A DNA stretch of 64,000 nucleotides, from contig NC_010321.1 in the NCBI RefSeq assembly GCF_000019085.1, positions 504,501 through 568,500 on the forward strand, in the 5' to 3' direction. Every line of letters begins with the position of its first letter. Positions within the stretch are counted from its first letter, which is position 1. Under the pieces are notes generated by a model, which made no database searches, was not told the origin of the DNA, and saw only the letters and a list, made by a program, of their open reading frames with translations. Position numbers and translations under genes: made by a program. Positions 30,001 through 39,243 of the stretch are shown in pieces. The stretch comes from Thermoanaerobacter pseudethanolicus ATCC 33223 (GTDB lineage: Bacteria; Bacillota; Thermoanaerobacteria; Thermoanaerobacterales; Thermoanaerobacteraceae).

Positions 30001-33000
30001 ATTAGTTATGTATTTTAAACCCCAAGATTTAATTGGGGCAATAGTGCTTTTTTTCCTTTGGGCAATTTCTCCCTACATTGCTTTTTATATAAGCCAGCCA
30101 ATAATTTCAAAAGAAAAAACTGTGTCACAAGAGGAAATGGAGGAATTGCGACTAATTGCGAGAAAAACCTGGAGATTTTTTGAAGACTTTGTGACAGAAA
30201 GCCAGAATTATCTACCACCAGATAATTTTCAAGAAGACCCGCCTAATGGGATTGCGGAGAGAACGTCACCTACAAACATAGGACTTTACTTGGTTTCAGT
30301 AGTTGGAGCAAGAGATTTAGGCTATATAACCACAACTGAGATGGTAGAAAGAATCAAAAAAACCCTCACTACAATTGGAAAAATGGAAAAATGGAACGGC
30401 CATTTGTACAATTGGTACAATACGAGGACTTTAGAGCCTTTAAGGCCCTATTATGTGTCTACTGTCGATAGCGGAAATTTAGTAGGTTATTTGATTACAG
30501 TAAAGGAAGCAATAGGTGAATTTTTAAATAAACCTCTTATAGATATTGAATTGGCAAAAGGCTTAAAAGATACTATCAAAATGTTGAATATAGAAGGAAT
30601 TACTGAAGATATTTTTAGAAACATTTTAAATAAAAAAACTTTAATGCCATCTGATTGGGAGGTATTCTTAAGTAAAATTAGTGAGAAACTTTCAAGTACA
30701 GAAGATGAGGTAGGAAATATTGAAAGGTTAAAGAATATAATTGGGGCTTTAAAAAGGGAGATGAAAGAATTTTTAGCATGGACAGAATTTGATGAAAGAC
30801 AGAAAGAGCAAGAAATTTTTAAAAGATATAAGGAGGTTTTTGAAGAACATTCATCTCCAAAAGAATTGGAAAAAGTCTATAAAAACTATTTATTAGAAAT
30901 AGAAGAAGTTTTTAAAAAAGCTACAGAAGAGGAGAAAGCTTTGTTAAAAAGTCAAAAAGATAAAGTTGCCCAGGCTCTGGAGAAAATTAAAAAGTTGGAG
31001 GCAGAGATTGAAAATATAAAGAGTACAATTGAAAATTTGGTAGAAAAAACAGAGTTCAGGCATTTGTATGACGAAAAAAGACAATTATTCTCAATAGGGT
31101 ACAATGTTGAAGAGGAAAAACTTACAAAGTCTTATTATGATTTGTTGGCTTCGGAAGCAAGGCAAGCAAGTTTTATTGCTATTGCAAAAAGAGAAATTGA
31201 TAAAAAACATTGGTTTAAATTGGGCCGGATGCTTGCCATTGAAAATCGTTATAAAGGCTTGGTATCTTGGTCTGGAACGATGTTTGAGTACTTTATGCCC
31301 CTTTTAATAATGAAAAATTACCAAAATACTTTATTGGATGAAACTTATGCCTTTGCTGTAAGAGTGCAAAAAAATTATGCTAAAGAATTAGGAATTCCAT
31401 GGGGTATATCGGAGTCCGGATTTTACGCTTTTGACATAAATTTGAATTATCAGTACAAAGCTTTTGGAGTCCCAAGTCTAGGTCTTAAAAGGGGATTATC
31501 CCACGACAAAGTAGTAGCTCCTTATGGGTCTTTGCTGGCTATTGGAGTAGATGTAGAAGGGGTACTACAAAACATAAGGTTCCTTAAAAAAGAAGGAGTT
31601 GAAGGGAAATACGGTTTTTATGAAGCGATAGATTATACACCAGAAAGATTTCCTTTTGGCAAGAAAAGTGCGATAGTCAAAAGCTTTATGGCTCATCACC
31701 AAGGTATGGCTTTTGTGGCTTTAGACAATTTTATAAATAACAATATAATGCAAAAAAGATTTCATAAAGACCCAAGTATAAAAGCTATTCAAATATTATT
31801 ACAAGAAAAAATGCCAATGTATTTAGATATAACGAGGGAAGAAAGAGAAGAAGCAAGAAAAATTCAAAAAGTTCGCAAAGAAGATGGAGACTTTGTAAGG
31901 GTTTTAGGAGAATCAAAAACTTGGCTGCCAGAGGTTCATATTTTATCGAGCGGAAGATATTTTGTAATGCTTACAGAAAAAGGGACAGGATACAGTAAAA
32001 ATAACAAAGGTATTTTCTTGACAAGATGGAGGAAAGACTTGGCGCAAGATTTTGGTACCTTTATATTTGTTCAAAATATAAACTCTAATACTGTATGGTC
32101 AGCCACTTACGCTCCCTTTTACGAAAAAGGTCAGAATTACAGGGTTGTTTTCTCTGCAGATAAAGCAGAATACTTTAAAAGAGTTGGAAATATAGATACT
32201 CACTTAGAGATAGTCGTTTCACCAGAGGATGATGTGGAGATAAGGCGGTTGACTTTAAAAAATCATAGTAAACATCCGAGAATATTAGAAATTACAAGTT
32301 TTGGAGAAATAAGCTTAATAGATTTGCCAACAGATGTGGCACATCCTGCTTTTAATAAACTTTTTGTAAAAACAGAATTTTTAAAGGAAGAAGATGCAAT
32401 TTTAGTCTGCAGAAAGCCAAGGGAACAAGGAAAAAATAAACTATGGGCTGTGCACAAGGTAGCAGTTTTAAGTGGAGAAATTGTGGGAGATACTCAGTTT
32501 GAAACTGATAGAGCAAAATTTATAGGAAGAGGAAGAAGTCTAAAAAATCCAATTGCTTTAGAAGCTGATCAGCCCCTTTCCAATACAGAAGGAGCAGTTC
32601 TTGATCCTATTGTAAGTTTAAGAAAAAGAGTAAAAGTAATGCCAGGGGAAGTAGCAAAAGTAGTATATATTTCTGCAATAACTGAAACTAAAGAAAAAGC
32701 CATAAAAATTGCTGCAAAATACAAAGAGGAAAATGTAGTAGAAAGAGATTTTGAAATGTCGTGGACAAGAAGTAGGGTAGAATTAGATTATCTTAATTTA
32801 AAACCCAGAGAATTAGGCCTTTTGCAAAGAATGTTGGCTCACATTTTATTTGTGAGTCCTCAACGCAGGTATAGAGAAGAGATGATTTTGAAAAATGTAA
32901 AAGGTCAATCTGGTCTGTGGGCATATGGGATTTCAGGAGATTTGCCAATTGTGTTAGTAGAGATAGAAAAGATGGAAGAAATAGAAATGGTAAAGTGGTT

Positions 33001-35752
33001 TTTAAAAGCTTATGAATATTGGAAAATGAAAGGGATAAATATTGACCTTGTGATATTAAACAAAGATAAAAGCGGTTATCTACAGCCCTTACATGATAAG
33101 ATAAAAGAATTAATTAATACTACCTTTTCTTATGACATTTTTGGCAAATATGGAGGCGTATATTTGTTACAGCAAAATAATTTAAAAGAGGAAGATGTAT
33201 ATCTTTTAAATACTGTTGTTGCCCTTAAGTTTGAAGGAGGAAATGAATCTATTTACGACCAGATAATGATTAAAGAGACAAAAAACGCTCCAAAACTTAA
33301 AAATTGGGTCAAAAAAGTACAAAATTTTGAAGAAATCAAATTAGAGGAATTACCATTAGATTATTACAATGGTTTTGGAGGATTTAGCTATGATGGCAAA
33401 GAGTATATCATAAAGTGGGAAGGCAAAAGTACTCCTGCTCCTTGGATAAATGTGATTTCCAACCCTTCTTTTGGCTTTCAGGTGTCAGAAACAGGAGCAG
33501 GGTATACTTGGGCAGAAAACAGCCGGGAATACAAATTGACTCCATGGTACAATGACCCTGTTTTAGACCCCCATGGAGAGGTAATTTATTTAACAGATGA
33601 GGAAACAGGGGACAGATGGTCAATTACTCCTTTACCTGCTGGTAAAGCAAAAGTTCATTATATAAAACATGGTTTTGGGTATACTTCATTTGAAACAATA
33701 TGCTGTGGTTTAAGCCAACACTTAAAGATGTTTGTAGCAAAGGAAGATTCTATAAAGATAAATTTAGTTACCATCAAAAATTTAGGGAATGAAAACAGGA
33801 AACTTACAGTATCTTATTACATAAGGCCAGTTTTAGGAGTAACTGATGAGATTACTTTTCCGTATCTATTTACAAAGTACGATGAAAAAATAGGAGCATT
33901 AATGATTAAAAATGTGTACAATGAAGATTTTGCTAATAGATTAGCATTTTTGTCAGCTTCAGAAAAGATAAATTCATTTACAGGCGACAGAGCAGAGTTT
34001 ATAGGAGTTGCTTCAAGTTTAACTTTACCCCAAGCATTGGAATATGAGACTCTCTCAAATTCTACAGGAATATCATTAGACCCCTGTGCTGCAATACAAT
34101 TTCATGTAGAAGTAAAAGCTAAAGAAGAAAAGCAATTTACAATCTTGTTAGGACATGGTAAAAACGAAGAAGAAGTAAAAAGGTTGATTTTAAAGTATAC
34201 AAATGTTGAAAATTGTCAGAATGAATTGCAAAGAGTCCAAGAATTTTGGCAAGAGCTTCTAAGAAGGATACAGATTAAAACTCCTGACAAGTCAATGGAT
34301 TTACTTGTAAATGGATGGCTGCCTTATCAAACAATTGCGTGTAGATTGTGGGCAAGGTCAGCTTTTTATCAATCAGGAGGAGCTTATGGCTTTAGAGACC
34401 AATTGCAGGATGCTATGAATATGGTATATCTAGAGCCAGAATTTACAAAAAATCAAATAGTCAACGCTTGCCAGCATCAGTTTGTTGAAGGAGATGTGCA
34501 ACATTGGTGGCATCCTGTATTAAATAAAGGTATAAGGACAAAATTTGCCGATGACTTGTTGTGGCTTCCTTACGTCACAGCTGACTATATAGAAAAGACA
34601 GGAGATTGGCCTATACTGGACATAGAAGTAAATTACTTAGAAGATTTGCGTTTAAAAGAAGAAGAGGAAGAAAGATATTCAACACCTCGTATATCTGAAA
34701 CAAAAGGTACAGTATATGAGCATTGCATAAGGGCTATAGACTATTCGTTAAAATTTGGAGAACATGGTTTGCCTTTGATGGGGGCTGGCGACTGGAATGA
34801 CGGAATGAATAAGGTAGGAAACAAAGGAAAAGGGGAAAGTGTATGGCTTGGCTGGTTTTTGTACACTATTCTTCAGAAGTTTTCGCCCATATGTCAAACT
34901 AAAAAGGATGAAGAACATGCAAAAAAGTATCAAGAAATAGCTAATAAATTAATAAAAGCTATAGAAGAAAATGCATGGGACGGAAGTTGGTACAGAAGGG
35001 CTTACTTTGACGATGGGACACCTTTAGGATCTGTAGACAATTCAGAATGTAAAATTGATTCCATATCTCAATCTTGGTCTGTTATATCTAAAGCGGGAAA
35101 AGAAGTAAGAGTAAAAGAGGCAATGAAGGCTGTTGTAAATTATTTGGTCAATGAGGAAGAAGGGATAATAAAGCTTTTAACCCCTCCCTTTGACAACGGG
35201 GATTTAAATCCGGGGTATATAAAAGGATATGTTCCAGGAGTTAGAGAAAATGGGGGTCAATACACTCATGCGGCAGCATGGGTAATACTCGCCTTTGCAG
35301 AGCTAGGAGAAGGAGATAGAGCATGGCAACTTTACAATATGATAAATCCTATAAATCACACCAGGACCCCTATTGAGTGTATGAAGTATAAAGTAGAGCC
35401 CTATGTCATGGCTGCAGATGTGTATGCGGTAGAACCTCATGTAGGAAGAGGAGGTTGGACGTGGTATACTGGCGCAGCAGGTTGGATGTACAGAATAGCA
35501 ATTGAGAACCTCTTGGGTTTGAAAAAATACGGAGAAAAACTTATAATAGACCCTTGTATACCAAAAAATTGGGATAAATATGTGATAGAATATAACTATA
35601 AGAATACGAAATACCTAATAGAGGTAAGAAATCCCGAAGGTGTTAACAAAGGTGTAAAAGAAGTATATATAGATGGAGAGCTTGTCACAGATAAGACTAT
35701 TGATTTAACAAAAGAAGGAAATGGTCATCAGGTGTTAGTGATAATGGGATAA
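27089..35752 (+). CDS. Cyclic beta-1,2-glucan synthase (GT84-GH189-GH94)
   Basis: A 2887-residue membrane enzyme that polymerises glucose from UDP-glucose into beta-1,2-glucan, closes the ring and trims it. The order is: N-terminal helix (3-18); cytosolic region to ~420; two membrane helices (~425-470); GT84 synthase with LDADTNLP (~639-646) and HRWVRGDWQ (~786-794); further helices at ~833-875 and ~955-1002; cyclization domain (~1015-1590; PPDNFQEDPP, SGNLVGYL, SHDKVVAPYGSLL, HHQGMAFVALDNF). GH94 phosphorylase repeats and catalytic barrel follow (~1600-2887; GAGDWNDGMN at ~2564-2573). A coiled coil (~1245-1325) interrupts the cyclization domain. The same domain from T. italicus founded GH189. 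The start is GTG with AAGGAG upstream. It stands alone, with no exporter of NdvA type adjacent. Confidence 0.93.
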   Translation: MWYIVALVLLLIATSIVHISKNQRLSREDSIRDFDDIILNSEEMEKHAAEIAQNHNIMKRTKLSYLLIPRMNKNYNYIKNVYRNLNSILKEEDVYISQEEEWLLDNFYIIEEQVKEIRKSLSKSYYSGLPGLKNGLFKGYPRIYAIAFELVLHTDGKIDEKAIINFIKAYQTKALLSSSELWALSLMIRIALVEKIKKICEKIVETRHQREKAEKILTLLLEKEMKYEEVKKLIRNNINVADRFPLQFIEHLVSRLRKEGSNSVNVIQSIEKILMEYDTSINDVAEKAHQIQAKRQISIGNAITSLKTVSSLDWAQIFESLSSVEQVLRQDPDGTYPKMDFESRDYYRHEIEKIAKYYNTSETYVAKKAIECAKEVTEQEGKLGYINHVGFYLVGKGRSILENKLSNKSKRTISWKKIAKKSPETLYVGLILIFLLVEEFFALKYIANFSNKWGLLFISGVILLIPFSEMSVQLVNWILVHIFKPVVLPKIELKEGIPEDAKTMVVISSLLPDEKRTKELIENLEVYYHANREKNLYFGLLGDFKDAPFEVMSEDEKIVKCALEQIEKLNEKYSKNGEKIFYYFHRKRKYNQMQKSWMGWERKRGALVEFNELLRGKEDTSFYVVSGDVAKLNIKYVITLDADTNLPIDTAKKLVGTMLHPLNKAVIDRDYGVVVEGYGLLQPRIGIDIESANATLFSKIYAGEGGIDPYTTAVSDVYQDLFGEGIYTGKGIYDVDVFRELLRDTIPDNSILSHDLLEGSFVRTGLVSDIELIDGYPAKYNSYIMRLHRWVRGDWQLLPYLKSKIKNRKGEMVKNPLSLITKWKIIDNLRRSVVSVALMLMLFLGFSLLPGSSFLWLGVAILTVFFPILPALVDTIFKGQFRHYWEKRHKAVITSIEAAFYQSLLNFAFLPYQAYMMADAIVRTLTRLYITRKNLLEWVTAADMEKRLRNDFASFFKRMWIVLVEGLALVALVMYFKPQDLIGAIVLFFLWAISPYIAFYISQPIISKEKTVSQEEMEELRLIARKTWRFFEDFVTESQNYLPPDNFQEDPPNGIAERTSPTNIGLYLVSVVGARDLGYITTTEMVERIKKTLTTIGKMEKWNGHLYNWYNTRTLEPLRPYYVSTVDSGNLVGYLITVKEAIGEFLNKPLIDIELAKGLKDTIKMLNIEGITEDIFRNILNKKTLMPSDWEVFLSKISEKLSSTEDEVGNIERLKNIIGALKREMKEFLAWTEFDERQKEQEIFKRYKEVFEEHSSPKELEKVYKNYLLEIEEVFKKATEEEKALLKSQKDKVAQALEKIKKLEAEIENIKSTIENLVEKTEFRHLYDEKRQLFSIGYNVEEEKLTKSYYDLLASEARQASFIAIAKREIDKKHWFKLGRMLAIENRYKGLVSWSGTMFEYFMPLLIMKNYQNTLLDETYAFAVRVQKNYAKELGIPWGISESGFYAFDINLNYQYKAFGVPSLGLKRGLSHDKVVAPYGSLLAIGVDVEGVLQNIRFLKKEGVEGKYGFYEAIDYTPERFPFGKKSAIVKSFMAHHQGMAFVALDNFINNNIMQKRFHKDPSIKAIQILLQEKMPMYLDITREEREEARKIQKVRKEDGDFVRVLGESKTWLPEVHILSSGRYFVMLTEKGTGYSKNNKGIFLTRWRKDLAQDFGTFIFVQNINSNTVWSATYAPFYEKGQNYRVVFSADKAEYFKRVGNIDTHLEIVVSPEDDVEIRRLTLKNHSKHPRILEITSFGEISLIDLPTDVAHPAFNKLFVKTEFLKEEDAILVCRKPREQGKNKLWAVHKVAVLSGEIVGDTQFETDRAKFIGRGRSLKNPIALEADQPLSNTEGAVLDPIVSLRKRVKVMPGEVAKVVYISAITETKEKAIKIAAKYKEENVVERDFEMSWTRSRVELDYLNLKPRELGLLQRMLAHILFVSPQRRYREEMILKNVKGQSGLWAYGISGDLPIVLVEIEKMEEIEMVKWFLKAYEYWKMKGINIDLVILNKDKSGYLQPLHDKIKELINTTFSYDIFGKYGGVYLLQQNNLKEEDVYLLNTVVALKFEGGNESIYDQIMIKETKNAPKLKNWVKKVQNFEEIKLEELPLDYYNGFGGFSYDGKEYIIKWEGKSTPAPWINVISNPSFGFQVSETGAGYTWAENSREYKLTPWYNDPVLDPHGEVIYLTDEETGDRWSITPLPAGKAKVHYIKHGFGYTSFETICCGLSQHLKMFVAKEDSIKINLVTIKNLGNENRKLTVSYYIRPVLGVTDEITFPYLFTKYDEKIGALMIKNVYNEDFANRLAFLSASEKINSFTGDRAEFIGVASSLTLPQALEYETLSNSTGISLDPCAAIQFHVEVKAKEEKQFTILLGHGKNEEEVKRLILKYTNVENCQNELQRVQEFWQELLRRIQIKTPDKSMDLLVNGWLPYQTIACRLWARSAFYQSGGAYGFRDQLQDAMNMVYLEPEFTKNQIVNACQHQFVEGDVQHWWHPVLNKGIRTKFADDLLWLPYVTADYIEKTGDWPILDIEVNYLEDLRLKEEEEERYSTPRISETKGTVYEHCIRAIDYSLKFGEHGLPLMGAGDWNDGMNKVGNKGKGESVWLGWFLYTILQKFSPICQTKKDEEHAKKYQEIANKLIKAIEENAWDGSWYRRAYFDDGTPLGSVDNSECKIDSISQSWSVISKAGKEVRVKEAMKAVVNYLVNEEEGIIKLLTPPFDNGDLNPGYIKGYVPGVRENGGQYTHAAAWVILAFAELGEGDRAWQLYNMINPINHTRTPIECMKYKVEPYVMAADVYAVEPHVGRGGWTWYTGAAGWMYRIAIENLLGLKKYGEKLIIDPCIPKNWDKYVIEYNYKNTKYLIEVRNPEGVNKGVKEVYIDGELVTDKTIDLTKEGNGHQVLVIMG

Positions 35753-35756
35753 GAAG

Positions 35757-35784
35757 AAGCTATGACGACTTTTGTCATAGTTTC
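35757..35784 (+). terminator. Hairpin terminator of the glucan synthase gene (copy 1 of a direct repeat)
   Basis: CTATGAC / GTCATAG stem with GACTTTT loop, then TTTC. The whole 28 bp recurs exactly at 36047-36074. Confidence 0.7.
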
Positions 35785-35804
35785 AATTTGTAGACAAACT
35801 TTCG

Positions 35805-36018
35805 TAAAGTAGATATTTTGCATAAGGAGCGACTTGTTACAAAGCGGTAACAAAACTTAGCGAGACCGAGGGTGGAGGCAGGGCCGAAGCCAAGGATGGC
35901 GGAGGCGGGCACCTGAGACAGGACGTCGATTGTGCCCGGGACCCTGCCGGAACCCGAAGGTAAAGCTTAGTTTTGTCGCTTTGGAACACCGGAGCGACGA
36001 TGCAAAATATCTACTTTA
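35805..36018 (+). repeat. 214-bp GC-rich imperfect palindrome with 19-bp perfect terminal inverted repeats
   Basis: The ends TAAAGTAGATATTTTGCAT (35805-35823) and its complement (36000-36018) are perfect. Inside, arms such as ACAAAACTTAGC and GCTTAGTTTTGT pair with one mismatch, and the core (35861-35960) is far more GC-rich than its surroundings. Core stems are GGCAGGGCC/GGGACCCTGCC, GGGCAC/GTGCCC and GCCAAGGATGGC. There is no ORF. It may be a MITE-like or REP-like extragenic element, or a structured RNA; a shortened relative lies at 60342-60404. The rest of the gap 35753-36192 is AT-rich and shows no gene. Confidence 0.7.
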
Positions 36019-36046
36019 AAAAATTTTTGACTTTGTCAACAAACTA

Positions 36047-36074
36047 AAGCTATGACGACTTTTGTCATAGTTTC
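36047..36074 (+). repeat. Second copy of the glucan-synthase terminator hairpin
   Basis: Identical 28 bp to 35757-35784, on the far side of the palindromic element, in the same orientation. Confidence 0.8.
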
Positions 36075-36192
36075 TTATTATCATTTTGCTTTAAGTTACA
36101 ATCTTAACTAATGCTTAACAATTTGTACACAAATTTTTAATAATTTTATGATACAATTTCCACACTATGTAAAATGGAGGGTTGAGACTGCT

Positions 36193-37170
36193 ATGATGAT
36201 AGAGCTAAAAAACGTCACAAAAGTTTATGGTACTCGTAAAGCAGTAGATAACATAAGCTTTTCTGTCGATAAAGGAGAAATAGTTGGTTTTTTGGGGCCC
36301 AATGGTGCTGGTAAAACTACCACTATGAAAATGATAACAGGATATATGCCTCCTACCAGCGGTACTATAAAAATTGCAGGATATGATATTGTTGAACAAC
36401 CGATAGAGGCAAAGAAACATATTGGTTATTTACCAGAGGTACCTCCTTTGTATTTAGATATGACCGTAGAGGCATATCTCCATTTTGTAGGAGGTATAAA
36501 AGGTGTTCCTCCAAAAAAGAGAAGAGAAGATGTTGAACGAATTATACATGAAGTTGGTTTGACTGATGTGAGAAAAAGGCTTATAAAAAACTTGTCTAAA
36601 GGTTATAAACAAAGGGTTGGACTAGCACAAGCAATCATAGGAGACCCTGATGTTTTGGTATTAGATGAGCCGACAGTAGGTCTTGACCCTAAGCAAATTA
36701 AAGAAATAAGAGATATTATAAAAGAGTTAGGGAAAAAGCATACAATAATTTTAAGCACTCATATATTGCCAGAAGTTAGTATGGTATGTGACAGAGTTAT
36801 TATAATAAATAAAGGTAAAATTGTTGCAATAGATAAGACAGAGAATTTATCAACTGCATTGCAAAATTCAAGGAGATATTTTATAAAAGTGGAAGGGCCT
36901 TATGAAGAAGTAGTAAACAGTGTAAAAGAGATTGAAGGAGTAACTAATGTAGAAGCAGAAGTTGATTCAGATAATACGATAAAGTTGACAGTGGAATCTT
37001 CTGCTGATAAAGATGTTCGAAAAGATATGTTTTTTGCTTTTGCCAAAAAAGGCTTTCCAATATTAGAACTTAAAATGCTAAATTATAGTCTTGAAGAAGT
37101 ATTTTTAGAACTTACAACAGAGGAGGAAAGTTACGATGAAAATGTGGGAAATACTAAAGAGGGAGCTTAA
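36193..37170 (+). CDS. ABC transporter ATP-binding protein (GldA-like)
   Basis: A 325-residue ATPase with Walker A GPNGAGKTTTMK (residues ~38-49), signature LSKGYKQRVGLAQAI, Walker B DVLVLDEPTVGLDP and switch His in STHIL. A C-terminal extension (~215-325) is typical of the GldA/CcmA-like DRA subgroup. The ATG at 36193 (a second ATG follows at 36196) is behind GGAGGG; the frame is open further up without a ribosome site. It overlaps the permease gene by 35 bp and forms one operon with three more genes. The substrate is unknown. Confidence 0.92.
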   Translation: MMIELKNVTKVYGTRKAVDNISFSVDKGEIVGFLGPNGAGKTTTMKMITGYMPPTSGTIKIAGYDIVEQPIEAKKHIGYLPEVPPLYLDMTVEAYLHFVGGIKGVPPKKRREDVERIIHEVGLTDVRKRLIKNLSKGYKQRVGLAQAIIGDPDVLVLDEPTVGLDPKQIKEIRDIIKELGKKHTIILSTHILPEVSMVCDRVIIINKGKIVAIDKTENLSTALQNSRRYFIKVEGPYEEVVNSVKEIEGVTNVEAEVDSDNTIKLTVESSADKDVRKDMFFAFAKKGFPILELKMLNYSLEEVFLELTTEEESYDENVGNTKEGA

Positions 37171-37843
37171 AAGCTATTTCTTTTCCCCACTTGCCTATGT
37201 GCTGCTAGGATTTTATCTTTTGATATCTGGATACTTTTTTACAACCTATGTGTTATCTACTCATTATGCTATATTAACTCCAATCTTAGGTAGTATGGTC
37301 ACTGTTTTTATGTTTATAAGTCCTATTTTGACAATGAGACTTATTTCAGAGGATATGAAGACGGGAACAGATCAACTTTTACTCACGTCACCCGTTACAG
37401 TTACTGATATAGTGATTGGCAAGTTTTTTTCTACAGTGTTTGTGTATTTAGTAGCACTTGTAATAACTTTTTTATACCCCATTTATCTTAAATTGTATTC
37501 TTCACCAGATATGGGTTCTATCATAGCAGGTTATATTGGAGTGTTTCTAATAGGAGTGACTTTTATATCAATAGGGCTTTTTGCTTCTTCACTTACAGAA
37601 AATCAAATGATAGCTGGAGTAATTGGATTTGCTTTAATTCTTGTGCTTTGGTTGATTAGTTGGCTAGGAGACGTGTTTAGTGGAAAAGCAAAAACTATTT
37701 TTCAGAATCTGTCTTTCTTTGACAGGCTAAATAATTTTCTAAATGGATTAGTGAATTTAAGTGATGTAGTCTTTTTCATAAGTGTAATTATATTCTTTAT
37801 TTTCTTGACAATTCGTGTTGTAGACAAAAGACGTTGGAGTTAG
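37136..37843 (+). CDS. ABC-2 type permease (GldF-like)
   Basis: A 235-residue membrane protein with about six hydrophobic segments. It begins MWEILKRELKSYFFSPLAYVLLG and contains FISPILTMRLISEDMKTGTDQLLLTSPVT, the diagnostic coupling-helix region of ABC-2/GldF permeases. GAGGAGGAAAG lies upstream of the ATG, inside the end of the ATPase gene. Together with the ATPase and the GldG-like protein it forms the transport core. Confidence 0.92.
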   Translation: MKMWEILKRELKSYFFSPLAYVLLGFYLLISGYFFTTYVLSTHYAILTPILGSMVTVFMFISPILTMRLISEDMKTGTDQLLLTSPVTVTDIVIGKFFSTVFVYLVALVITFLYPIYLKLYSSPDMGSIIAGYIGVFLIGVTFISIGLFASSLTENQMIAGVIGFALILVLWLISWLGDVFSGKAKTIFQNLSFFDRLNNFLNGLVNLSDVVFFISVIIFFIFLTIRVVDKRRWS

Positions 37844-37854
37844 GAGGAGAAAAG

Positions 37855-39243
37855 ATGAATAATATAAGGCTAAAGTACGGGACTAATGCTTTTATAATGA
37901 CAGCTCTTTTACTGGCTATTTTAATATTGGCAAATGTTATAGTCACGCAAAAGCCTGTCAAGTGGGATTTGACTAAAAACAAGCAATATACCCTTTCTGA
38001 CCAAACAAAACAAGTTTTGAAAAGTCTAAAAACAGATGTAACTGTCTATGCCTTTTTCAAAGAGGGTACTACTTCAAGAGACATGGTAAAAAGTTTGTTA
38101 GATCAATACAGAAATGTTTCAAAGAGAATAATTGTCCATTTTGTAGACCCAGATAAGGAGCCGGCAACTGCTCAAAGATATGGAATTACGGATTATGACA
38201 CAGTGCTTTTTATTGCAGGAAGTGGTGCTAATGAAAAAAGACAGATAGTAAATTCTTATGATATTTTTGGCATGGGTAGTCAGCCTAATACTGCTACTTT
38301 TAATGGAGAAGAACAGTTTACACAGGCTATAATTGATGTTACACAGCCTAAAAAATTAAATGCGTATATTCTTCAAGGACATGATGAATTAAACAGTATT
38401 GACTATTTGGTGACTTTTAAAAACGCTTTGAGAGGAGAAGGATATAATGTAGAAGATTTAAATATAGGACAGGCAGGAGGAATACCAAAAAATACAGACT
38501 TATTAGTTATTGTTAACCCAAGAAGAGACTTTACTGACAAGGAAATGGCTGCTTTAAAAGAATACTTTGACAAAGGCGGAAAAGCAATCATTGCAATGGG
38601 GGCAGAATATGGGCCTTTGACTCAAAAATCTGTAAATGAGCTTTTGTCTACTTGGGGTGTAAAATTTGACAATGACGTTGTAGTAGATCCAGGAAGGAAT
38701 TATTTTATGGACCCGCTTTCTCCAGTTCCTCAGTACAAATTTCATACTATAACTAATAAATTGGATTTATCAAACTTGTACGTTGTAATGCCAATGTCAA
38801 GAAGTATTTCTTATCCTGATAAACCAACAGAAAATATAACTATAGAGCAATTGCTTTCAACCAGTGATAAAGCTTGGGGTAAAACCGATTTTAACTCAAA
38901 AGATGCTAATTTTCAAAAAGGTGATATCAAAGGTCCTTTAAGCTTAGGCTTAGCTATATCCGATTCAAAGACAGGAATGAAGATTGTAGCTATTGGAAGT
39001 AGCATGATGTTTACTGATAAAATAATTACATTGGAAGCTAATAGAGACTTTTTAATGAACAGTGCTAACTGGTTAGCGGATAAGACAACACAGATTTCTA
39101 TACGTCCTAAATCCCTTGAGTTTAATCAGATTTTCCTAACTGGCAAACAAGCTGCTATACTCTTTTATACCACAGTTGTAACTATTCCACTGGTAATGTG
39201 GATAATTGGAGGATACATGTGGTATAGGAGGAAGACATTATGA
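37855..39243 (+). CDS. GldG-like ABC auxiliary membrane protein
   Basis: A 462-residue protein with an N-terminal membrane helix (residues ~15-35), a large extracytoplasmic part and a C-terminal helix (~430-450, AAILFYTTVVTIPLVMWIIGG). The outer part has the ABC_transp_aux signatures: DLTKNKQYTLSDQTKQVLKSL, VHFVDPDKEPATAQRYG and a DUF4350-like DLLVIVNPRRDFTDKEMAALK segment. Gld proteins are named for gliding in Bacteroidetes; in Firmicutes the same operon is non-gliding and of unknown substrate. The start is the ATG at 37855 behind AGGAGGAG. Confidence 0.9.
   Translation: MNNIRLKYGTNAFIMTALLLAILILANVIVTQKPVKWDLTKNKQYTLSDQTKQVLKSLKTDVTVYAFFKEGTTSRDMVKSLLDQYRNVSKRIIVHFVDPDKEPATAQRYGITDYDTVLFIAGSGANEKRQIVNSYDIFGMGSQPNTATFNGEEQFTQAIIDVTQPKKLNAYILQGHDELNSIDYLVTFKNALRGEGYNVEDLNIGQAGGIPKNTDLLVIVNPRRDFTDKEMAALKEYFDKGGKAIIAMGAEYGPLTQKSVNELLSTWGVKFDNDVVVDPGRNYFMDPLSPVPQYKFHTITNKLDLSNLYVVMPMSRSISYPDKPTENITIEQLLSTSDKAWGKTDFNSKDANFQKGDIKGPLSLGLAISDSKTGMKIVAIGSSMMFTDKIITLEANRDFLMNSANWLADKTTQISIRPKSLEFNQIFLTGKQAAILFYTTVVTIPLVMWIIGGYMWYRRKTL

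Noticed and set aside
35829-35960. GC-rich block as a degraded tRNA or rRNA fragment
   Set aside because: No tRNA arms (no T-loop GTTCRA or anticodon stem) and no recognisable rRNA segment; the nested inverted repeats explain it better.
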